A stretch of DNA of 35,462 nt from SFEB01 sp964612455 (GTDB lineage: Bacteria; Bacillota; Clostridia; Christensenellales; CAG-314), in assembly GCA_964612455.1 (NCBI GenBank), contig CAZTCB010000012.1:1-35462 (forward strand), read 5' to 3'. Below are positions 24,000 to 31,400 of the stretch, piece by piece. The translations under genes were made by a program, and so were the position numbers. The notes under the pieces were generated by a model. That model did no database searches, was not told the origin of the DNA, and saw only the letters and a program-made list of their open reading frames with translations. How positions within the stretch are numbered: position 1 is the stretch's first letter; the number at the start of each line of letters is the position of its first letter.

Positions 24000-24063
24000 C
24001 CAATAGTCGCACCTGTGGCGGTGCGGTAGAAACGTCCGTGCCCTTTATACGGACCTATATTGG
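24000..24063 (-). promoter_or_regulatory. Purine riboswitch aptamer (guanine type)
   Basis: Read on the minus strand: P1 CCAATA/TATTGG, J1/2 starting TAGG, then P2 TCCGT/ACGGA. The highly conserved J2/3 is TTTCTACC. P3 is GCACC/GGTGC, and J3/1 GACTAT holds the pyrimidine that pairs with the ligand. That residue is C, as in guanine/hypoxanthine sensors, rather than U as in adenine sensors. Spacing agrees with the Bacillus xpt aptamer. The two loops (L2 ATAAAGGGC, L3 GCCACA) differ from the common ATATGG/CCGTAAA pattern, although GGGC and GCC could still pair between loops. Located 125 nt before xpt. Confidence 0.88.
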
Positions 24064-24086
24064 CTACCTATTTAATTGATACCTGC

Positions 24087-24115
24087 ATTATATATTTTTT
24101 ATTTTGACCTGTCAA
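24087..24115 (-). promoter_or_regulatory. Promoter of xpt and importer genes
   Basis: Minus-strand TTGACA (24110-24115), 17 nt, TATAAT (24087-24092), both consensus. Transcription would start about 18 nt before the aptamer. Confidence 0.88.
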
Positions 24116-24222
24116 GCGTTTTTACACACGCTCGATTGTGAAATTTATTTAACCCGAGCGCTCACAGTGCTTTCATACGGGAGGGCGTTTGTCGCGTTTA
24201 TTTTATTCTTTATTTTCGTTAC

Positions 24223-24251
24223 TTTACTTTCGCAAGCAAAGATGCTATAAT
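24223..24251 (+). promoter_or_regulatory. Promoter of the DNA methyltransferase gene
   Basis: TTTACT (24223-24228), 17 nt, TATAAT (24246-24251), about 60 nt before the ATG; divergent from the xpt promoter. Nothing else is seen in the 24116-24222 gap. Confidence 0.65.
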
Positions 24252-24312
24252 ACCTACGTAGTGTCGGTTAAAATTCCGTTTTTTTCGACAAAAACGCTAC
24301 GGAGGGTTTCGC

Positions 24313-25347
24313 ATGAATTATATCGGTTCAAAGTACTCGATAATAGACTTTTTAAAACAATCAATAGAAAAGACGTTGCAGGCTTGCGGAGAGGCGAGAC
24401 AGCCGCGTGAAATGGTTTTTGCCGACCTCATGTCCGGTACGGGCGCGGTATGCGGCGAGTTTAAAAAACAAGGCTACGACGTAATCGCCAACGACGTTCA
24501 GTACTACAGCTACGTCGTGACCAGACATATAGTCGAAAACGGCGCAAACCTCGACGACGAAAGATGCCTGCAATTGATAGACGAGCTCAACCGTCTCGAC
24601 GGCGAAGAAGGGTTTATTTATAAAAATTATTCCTACGAAGGGACGAAAGGTCAAGAGTTTCGCAGAATGTATTTTTCGGAATACAACGCAAAAAAATGCG
24701 ACGCCGCACGGTCGACGATAGAAAAATGGTTTTCACAAGGCACGATTGACCAAGGCGAATATTTTTTCCTTCTGGCGTCCCTGCTCAACAGCATAGACAA
24801 ATACGCAAACACCGCCTCGGTCTACGGCGCGTTTCTTAAAAAACTAAAAAAATCGGCGCAAAAAGAAATACTGCTGACTCCTATGCCTACCGTATGCGGC
24901 AACGGAAACTACAAAGTCTTTAACACCGACGTAAACGAGTTGATACGCGACGTCGACGGCGATATACTCTATCTCGACCCGCCCTACAACGAACGGCAGT
25001 ATTGCTCCAATTACCATCTGCTCGAAACCATAGCGCGCTACGACTCCCCCGAAATCAAAGGCAAAACGGGCTTGCGCGAGTATTCTTCGCAAAAAAGTCT
25101 GTTTTGTATGAAAGACAAAGTCGCGGAAACTTTTGAAGACGTAGTCAGAAACGCTCGGTTTAAATACGTCTTTTTAAGCTACAACAATGAAGGACTGATG
25201 CCTTTTGACGCCATAGAAAAAATAATGAAAAAATACGGCAGATACAGAGTATACATGCAAACGCACCGCCGCTTTAAAGCCGACGGAAAGCGGGACAACA
25301 AAGCCGACACTACCGTAGAATACCTACATTGCCTTATTAAAAAATAA
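24313..25347 (+). CDS. D12-class adenine-specific DNA methyltransferase, solitary
   Basis: 344 residues. It is expected to transfer methyl from S-adenosylmethionine to N6 of adenine in DNA. The class alpha (D12/Dam-like) order is seen: NYIGSK (2-7), SAM-binding FADLMSGTGAV (36-46), a middle target-recognition region (about 75-190) and the catalytic motif LYLDPPYNERQY (219-230), with Asp222-Pro-Pro-Tyr225. GGAGGG lies upstream of the ATG. No restriction endonuclease or specificity subunit is adjacent: xpt is divergent upstream and a DUF2804 gene converges downstream. It is an orphan enzyme, perhaps regulatory or a remnant of a restriction system. The target site cannot be told from the sequence. 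Confidence 0.9.
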   Translation: MNYIGSKYSIIDFLKQSIEKTLQACGEARQPREMVFADLMSGTGAVCGEFKKQGYDVIANDVQYYSYVVTRHIVENGANLDDERCLQLIDELNRLDGEEGFIYKNYSYEGTKGQEFRRMYFSEYNAKKCDAARSTIEKWFSQGTIDQGEYFFLLASLLNSIDKYANTASVYGAFLKKLKKSAQKEILLTPMPTVCGNGNYKVFNTDVNELIRDVDGDILYLDPPYNERQYCSNYHLLETIARYDSPEIKGKTGLREYSSQKSLFCMKDKVAETFEDVVRNARFKYVFLSYNNEGLMPFDAIEKIMKKYGRYRVYMQTHRRFKADGKRDNKADTTVEYLHCLIKK

Positions 25348-25375
25348 AATCGCCGACGTAAAACCCGGATACGAC

Positions 25376-25418
25376 AAACGCACCGCGACAACCTTAGCGA
25401 CGGTTGAGAGGTGCGTTT
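25376..25418 (+). terminator. Terminator of the methyltransferase gene
   Basis: AAACGCACC (25376-25384) with GGTGCGTTT (25410-25418), inner CAACC/GGTTG stem, then TTTTGTTCTT. The converging DUF2804 gene may use it too, though its T-run is poor on that side. Confidence 0.75.
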
Positions 25419-25447
25419 TGTTCTTATTCCGTTATTTCTTTATTCCG

Positions 25448-26524
25448 TCAAAACAACATCGTCTTGTCCTCGCCCATAGCGGTAAGCCCGTCGAGCGGAA
25501 TTTTTTTGCCGTCCTCGTCGCGGATATATCCGCTTAACCTGCCGAACGCGATGTAATAATCGATTTTTATCACTACGGCATGCACGACCATGGCGAAACA
25601 ATCCTCTATCTGAAACTCTACGTTTACCATGTCGTGAGCGTCTTTTACCTGCCATACGACGTCGCCTTTTTTATATCGGCTGACAGGCATGTTTTTTGAA
25701 AAGTTTATCGGCGGCAACAAACTGATGTTTTTACCCAGCCAAATGAGGTTTTCGTTGTAATCGTCTTGGTTTTTACTTTGATTGCAAGTAAGGTTAAAAC
25801 CGAAATACTGCGCGGCATCCGTCGGATTGCGCCCCATGGTTGACAACCAATCGTAATGCATGCGTTTGGGGTAGTACCCTCTGTGGTCGTCCATTATCGC
25901 CGTGGTTCTTTCGTTAGCGACTATTTCTTCGCCGCCGACGCTTATCTTGCCCTTCACGCTAAAAAGGTCTTTTTGCGTATACAGCGGGCGGTTTTCGCCA
26001 AAAGGTATGCTGACCACGCTGGGTTTTGACTCGCGAGTCAGACAGAGGTCGTACTTTAACTCGACGTCGCCGTTGTCATGTTCTCCCGTCACGCGCAACT
26101 CGTCGTTGCCGAGGTCGTTTTTTAGCTCTACGAAACCCCTCTTGTGCTCGGCTTTCGCCGTAGTGCCGAGGAGGTTGGGAGCAATTACCGTGTCTTTGCT
26201 CTTTAAGTTGGTCATCCACACGGTCACCTCTCTCGAGCGTTTGTCAAACCACAAATTGAGGTTGGTACCAAACAGGCTCATGTCGCTGACGGCGGCAAAC
26301 AATATGCCTTCGTCAAACTGAACCTCTACCGCTTCCCAAAGAGTCAATCTCTTTTTGTTGCGACTCTGCGGCGAACTCGTGGGTTTTTTCGCCCTGACCA
26401 AATCGAGCCCGACAAACTCTCTGTCAAACGTACCGAATACGCAAATACCGTTTTCGTCGACAATACTGTCGGGAGTAGGCACGCTGCGTCTTTTTTCGCT
26501 GATAAACCTGCTGTACTCGCCCAT
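25448..26524 (-). CDS. DUF2804 family protein
   Basis: 358 residues. The family hallmark IMDDHRGYYPKRMHYDWLSTMG (about 213-234) is present, with FGFNLTCNQS and the early segment RNKKRLTLWEAVEV. The protein is beta-rich and has no signal peptide or helix; the family has no established function. The start at 26524 has GGAGG eight nt upstream; a GTG at 26533 would lie inside that site. It follows the Dabb gene by 62 nt on the same strand and is probably co-transcribed with it. Confidence 0.88.
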   Translation of the reverse strand: MGEYSRFISEKRRSVPTPDSIVDENGICVFGTFDREFVGLDLVRAKKPTSSPQSRNKKRLTLWEAVEVQFDEGILFAAVSDMSLFGTNLNLWFDKRSREVTVWMTNLKSKDTVIAPNLLGTTAKAEHKRGFVELKNDLGNDELRVTGEHDNGDVELKYDLCLTRESKPSVVSIPFGENRPLYTQKDLFSVKGKISVGGEEIVANERTTAIMDDHRGYYPKRMHYDWLSTMGRNPTDAAQYFGFNLTCNQSKNQDDYNENLIWLGKNISLLPPINFSKNMPVSRYKKGDVVWQVKDAHDMVNVEFQIEDCFAMVVHAVVIKIDYYIAFGRLSGYIRDEDGKKIPLDGLTAMGEDKTMLF

Positions 26525-26586
26525 TGCTTGCACCTCCGTAAATTATTTTGGTTTTCGTTGATTTTTTATTCTTTTTTAACCGACGA

Positions 26587-26877
26587 CTAAATATCGTAGT
26601 CCACCGCTATCGATTGCACCGCATGTGCATGCATGTACTTTTTGACGACGTTGCAATGATACTCGTCGTTTTGATAAACGTCCAGCGTCGCCCTATCGGC
26701 TATCGTCACCTGTAAAATGACGTCAAAACTGCGCGCACTCCCCAAAAAGTCCGTGCCCACTTCTATTTTTAATGCCGAAGGAACCTTGCCCTCCATACTC
26801 GTCAGGACGGCTTTCGCCTCTTGTTTTTTCTCCTCGCTGTTATCTCCGAGTTTAAAGCATACGATGTGTTTAATCAT
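26587..26877 (-). CDS. Dabb (stress-response alpha/beta-barrel) domain protein
   Basis: 96 residues forming one dimeric ferredoxin-like domain. MIKHIVCFKL at the start, RSFDVILQVTIAD in the middle and YMHAHAVQSIAVDYDI at the end match the Dabb pattern. Members include plant stress proteins and bacterial enzymes of diverse or unknown activity, so no reaction is assigned. AAGGAG lies before the ATG. A TATAAT on the minus strand (26929-26934) gives a probable promoter right after the degV terminator. DUF2804 follows. Confidence 0.88.
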   Translation of the reverse strand: MIKHIVCFKLGDNSEEKKQEAKAVLTSMEGKVPSALKIEVGTDFLGSARSFDVILQVTIADRATLDVYQNDEYHCNVVKKYMHAHAVQSIAVDYDI

Positions 26878-26940
26878 AAAAATTCTCCTTTTTTCTTTTT
26901 CTTTTGATTTTTTCGTTTTTCTCTTTCGATTATACAGTAA

Positions 26941-26982
26941 AAACCAAAAAATGTCCCGAAAACAAAGGACATTTTTTGGTTT
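26941..26982 (-). terminator. Terminator of degV
   Basis: A perfect 16-bp inverted repeat, 26941-26956 with 26967-26982, containing CCAAAAAATGTCC. The minus-strand U-rich 3' arm continues into TTTTTAC. It starts 10 nt after the degV stop and abuts the Dabb promoter. Confidence 0.75.
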
Positions 26983-26991
26983 AATGCGATT

Positions 26992-27873
26992 TTATTTTTC
27001 AAGCGGTATCACGCGCTCGTCGGCGTAATACACGACTGCCAGCGTACCGGGACCGCAATGCGTACCGATAACGGGACCTATGGGCTGACGCACCACGCGG
27101 GCTTGCGGAAGTTTCTTTTTTATTATATTGGTGACCATATCGGCGCACTCCGCGTTGTCGGCGTCTATAACGTACACGTCGTACTCGTCAAGCCGTCTTG
27201 CGTTTTCGACGACCTTCTCCGCCAAAAAACGCGCCGCGTGCTTTTTCCCCATTATTTTGTCCACGACTTTTAACTTGCCTTTTTCGTCGTGAGTGAGAAC
27301 GGGCTTGACTCCGAGCATCCCGCCGAGCATCGCTTTGGATTTACTCATTCTCCCGCCGCGATAAATGTGCATGAGACTGTCGACGACAAAATAAACGCCT
27401 ATATGATTGGTAAAGTCGTTTAAAAAGGCGATAATCTCCTCGTCGGTAGCGCCTTTTTGCTTAAGCTCCGCCGCATACCTCACCTGCATGCCGCACGGGA
27501 CGGAAATCGATTTGGTATCAAACAAAGTGAGCTTTCTTTGCGGATATTTTTCTTTAAGATTTTTCAACGCGGTATCTAGGTGGTCGAAAGTGGCGGAATA
27601 ATTGCGCCCGAAAGCGATATACAGTATATCCTCTCCCGCCGCAAAAATCGGCTCTATGATACTCTCGTACATGTCGGGATTTAACGCCGAGGTTATCGGC
27701 ATTGCTCCCTCGCGCACGCGTTTGTAAAACCCGCCGATATCCGTCGTCTTGCCGAGATCGAAAAAAGTTTCTTTCCCGTCGATGGTATACGGCATTTTAA
27801 AATAATTGATACCGAGTCTTTCTATCTGATCGTACCAAAGCTCGCAATCGCTGTCGCAAAAAAGAACGCTCAT
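26992..27873 (-). CDS. DegV-family fatty-acid-binding protein
   Basis: 293 residues. It opens SVLFCDSDCELWYDQIERLG, where DSDCEL takes the place of the DSTxDL metal/ligand motif of DegV proteins. ITSALNP (about 60-66) is the usual TSQP-like segment, IAFGRNYSAT replaces the SSxxSGT segment, and GGRMSKSKAMLGGMLGVKPVL (about 173-193) is the conserved lipid-cavity stretch. HCGPG near 280 is the C-terminal hallmark. Such proteins bind fatty acids, and some supply them to fatty-acid kinase. The DSD and RNYS variations suggest a divergent paralogue. GAGGAGG precedes the ATG. Monocistronic, with a terminator downstream. Confidence 0.92.
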   Translation of the reverse strand: MSVLFCDSDCELWYDQIERLGINYFKMPYTIDGKETFFDLGKTTDIGGFYKRVREGAMPITSALNPDMYESIIEPIFAAGEDILYIAFGRNYSATFDHLDTALKNLKEKYPQRKLTLFDTKSISVPCGMQVRYAAELKQKGATDEEIIAFLNDFTNHIGVYFVVDSLMHIYRGGRMSKSKAMLGGMLGVKPVLTHDEKGKLKVVDKIMGKKHAARFLAEKVVENARRLDEYDVYVIDADNAECADMVTNIIKKKLPQARVVRQPIGPVIGTHCGPGTLAVVYYADERVIPLEK

Positions 27874-27911
27874 ACTCGCCCTCCTCGTCTTTTACCTCGT
27901 TTTATCTATTC

Positions 27912-27941
27912 ATTATACAACACTTTACGCTTTGCTGAAAA
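27912..27941 (-). promoter_or_regulatory. Promoter of degV
   Basis: Minus-strand TATAAT (27912-27917) with a weak TTTTCA (27936-27941) at 18 nt. Leader about 30 nt. Confidence 0.55.
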
Positions 27942-28044
27942 GCGTTTTTCGTTCTTTTTTGTATAAAACTACAACGTTGTGACGAATGTCGACGATTGCC
28001 CGACGCCGAAAATAAAAAATTCCGTTTTTTTTACCGAAAAACGC

Positions 28045-28073
28045 TTGACTTAAATCATCGATTTGAGTACAAT
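28045..28073 (+). promoter_or_regulatory. Promoter of tRNA-Thr
   Basis: TTGACT (28045-28050), 17 nt, TACAAT (28068-28073), 18 nt before the tRNA. Confidence 0.85.
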
Positions 28074-28091
28074 CGTAGGGTAATTGAATTT

Positions 28092-28167
28092 GCTGATATG
28101 GCTCAGGAGGTAGAGCACGTCCTTGGTAAGGACGAGGTCACCAGTTCGAATCTGGTTATCAGCTCCA
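28092..28167 (+). tRNA. tRNA-Thr (anticodon GGT)
   Basis: A 76-nt cloverleaf. Acceptor GCTGATA/TATCAGC, D stem GCTC/GAGC, anticodon stem CGTCC/GGACG with loop TTGGTAA and T arm ACCAG/CTGGT with loop TTCGAAT. The discriminator is T and CCA is encoded. All stems are perfect. It reads ACC and ACT codons. Single-gene transcription unit. Confidence 0.96.
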
Positions 28168-28178
28168 TCAAAAAGCAT

Positions 28179-28211
28179 AGGTCTGATACGACGAGTGTCA
28201 GACCTTTTTTT
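28179..28211 (+). terminator. Terminator of tRNA-Thr
   Basis: AGGTCTGA (28179-28186) with TCAGACCT (28198-28205), then seven Ts. The next 185 nt up to the promoter at 28397 show no gene or clear structure. Confidence 0.85.
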
Positions 28212-28396
28212 CTTGCGACAAATCACTGCCTCTTTTTCCCTCCCCGTCCTCGTCGCACGCCTTAGCACTACGAGAACGTCGTCGGGTGTTTTTGCGGAGC
28301 TTTTTACTTTTTTAAGGGCGTAACGGCTGCGCAATAAAAAAGGTGTCGCCGCACCGACGATTTTTATCGCGTTTGATAAAAAAAACGACAAAAAAC

Positions 28397-28425
28397 GTTG
28401 ACGGTATCGGCTCGGTTTGTTAAAA
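28397..28425 (+). promoter_or_regulatory. Promoter of the subtilisin-like protease gene
   Basis: TTGACG (28397-28402), 17 nt, TAAAAT (28420-28425), ending 21 nt before the ATG, so the leader is very short but still includes GAGAGG. Confidence 0.7.
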
Positions 28426-28446
28426 TCAATAACGAGAGGCTTTTTT

Positions 28447-31400
28447 ATGAAACAAACTACGATGAAATTTAAACTCGGTTCGTTGCTTGCGGTGATTGCC
28501 GTCATGCTTTTTTGTTGCTTTTTGACGATAGTACAAATGAGGACGCTCTGCGATTTTAACGCGGAAAGCGACGAAGGACTGATAAAAACCACGGTTATCG
28601 TTACGTCGGACAAGGAAATAAAAGACAACAAAGCCGTCGTCACAAAAATTTCGGACGACGTATACGTTTTGGAGTACGCGCGCGAAAAAGACGCCAATTA
28701 CGCCTACAACACGCTCGTGAAAAAAAGCTACGTCGACGACGTGTATTACGACTTTGTGGTGAGCGTCGACGACGTGACGGAAGACGACGAAGAAACCGTC
28801 GACGCAAACGCATACGGCTCGGACAAATACAACCTATGGGGATACGACGCAATCGGCGTAAAAGAATATCTCGGGTATCTCGAAGAAATCAACGCAACCG
28901 ACAGCTCGGAAGAAATCATCGTGGCGGTAATAGACTCCGGCGTCAACTACAATCACGCGCTGTTTAAAGGGAGAATAGCAACCGGCGGATACGACTTTGT
29001 CGACGACGACTTAACCCCCACCGACGAAAACGGGCACGGCTCGCACGTCGCGGGTATAATCTGCCAGATGACTCCCGCCAACGTAAAGATTTTGCCCCTG
29101 AAAGTATTCGGCGCGGACGGCAAAGGCACGAGCTCGATAACTCTAAAAGCCTTCAATAGAGTAGAAACTCTGCGAAAAAGCGGAATGAACATAGTGGTCG
29201 CCAACGCAAGCCTCGGCGGCGACGATTTTTCCAAAAAACATACTTACGACTCATGCGTCAACAAATTGTACTCTCAGGGAGTACTCTGCGTTGTAGCGGC
29301 GGGAAACGAAACGTACAAAGCCGACTACCGCGCCCCCGCAAACTCCGCCAAAGCAATCACGGTGGGCAACGCGGAGTACGCCAACGGAAAATATTTTACG
29401 CATGACTCGTCCAACTTCGGCAATTACGTCGACATCGTCGCACCCGGGACGAATATTTTCAGTGCCGCGTACGACGACGACGAAAAACTCGTCAGTAAAA
29501 CGGGCACGTCAATGGCGGCGCCTTTCGTTGCCGGCGCGGTCGCTTTGCTGTACTGCGACTCGTCAAACTCTTTTGAAAACATAGAGTCGCTGTTGATGAC
29601 AAACGCCGTCGATATCGGACAAATCGGGACGGACTCGATATACGGCGGCGGAATGTTAAACCTCGCCTACGCCTACGCTTTACGAACGGGATTTGAAGTG
29701 ACTTTGAGCGACTCCGAGCGCGAACACGACGGAGCTTTTCAGACGGCTTTAACGTGCGAATACAAAGACAAATCGTTTGATATCTATTACACCCTCGACG
29801 GAACCGTACCGAGCAAAACCAACGGCGTCCTTTACGGTACTCCGATAAAAATAAAATCGTCGTGCAGACTGTCCGCCATTGCTTTTTCGAGGGACGGGGA
29901 GTGCGTTTCGTCGGTAAAAACGATGGATTACGTCGTCGACGGCGAGGACTCGAACGGCGCGATGCTCATACAAGGCAGCGTGTTGGCATCATACAACGGC
30001 GTCCTCAAAGACATAATACTGCCCGACTCCGTAACCAAAATAGGTAATTACGCTTTTGCCGATGCGCAAATAAACTCGGTAACGGGTGCCAACGTAACCG
30101 AGGTGGGCAACTATGCTTTCATCAACTCCACGGTTGCTGAAGTAAGGTTTGAAAAAATCAAAAAGATAGGCAAAGGTTGTTTTATACGTTGTTTCAACCT
30201 CGTCGACACCGACGGATTAGCGACTGCGACGACGGCAAGCGATTACGCTTTTGCATGCAGCGGACTGCGCGAAGCCGATTTGCCCAAACTTTTAACGCTT
30301 TCAAAAAACACATTCAGGGCTTGCGAAAGTCTGACAATGGTCAGGCTCGACGCGGTAACCAATATAAAAGCAAACGCGTTTTTTCTTACGCAGGTGACGG
30401 GCATCGCCGCGTTAAACCTCAACCAAATAGCAAAAGAAGCTTTCGTCAGCCGCGATAACGTATCTTACGTGGTAGTAAGCGAAAAACTCAACTCGATAGC
30501 CGACGAGTTTTCGTCAAAAAGCATTACTTTTTATTGTACCGCGGACAACAAAACGATAACCGACCTTGCCGCGGAAAAATCTTCGATTTATTGCGTATCG
30601 ATAAAACCCGCCGCAACGGTTGCGAGCGTACCTGCAAAAGAAATACGAGCGGCAACGGGGAGCGCGGTAACCCTTTCTTTGGACGTCGGAATCGAAAACT
30701 CATACGGCAGTTTCGTGTCGGCGTTGACCAGACACCTGCGTATCGAGTGGAAATATTCTCTGGACGGCGGCAAAACTTTTAACACGCAAAAATCCGACGT
30801 TTTGCAATTGTCGTCGGACAAACCGTGCAACGCAACGTGCGTCTGCACTCTCACCGACCTTGACGGCACGAAAAAAGAATACGATTCAATCGTCCGTTTC
30901 GGCACGGCGGAAATCACCTACTCTTTGGTCGGAAACGGCGTCGTCACGCCTATTTACGACGGCGACGGAACGCAAAGCGACGGAAAGATAGTCGCCTATT
31001 GCGGCGAAACGGTGAGTTTTAAGTTTGTTCCCGACGACGGATACAGAGTAAAACTCGTCACCGTTGACGGCAAACGGGTAGAAACCGACGGCAATCTTTC
31101 GTTGGCAAACCTCGACGGAAACCATGACGTAAAAGTCGAGTTTTTCGCCGCAGACAAATTTACCGCAACGGTAAACGCCGCAGACAACGGCGTCGTCGAA
31201 ATAAAAGACGCAAAGGCGGAATACTCTTTGCATGAGCGTATAACCGTCATAGTCGTCGCAGACTCGGGATACGAATTGAAAAAACTTTACGTCAACGGCG
31301 TCGAAACAACGGCATACGAGTTTGAAATAACGACGGATATAGTCATCGAGGCGCAATTTGAAAAGATCGGATACGAGATTGTCGTCGTGCAAAGCGAACA

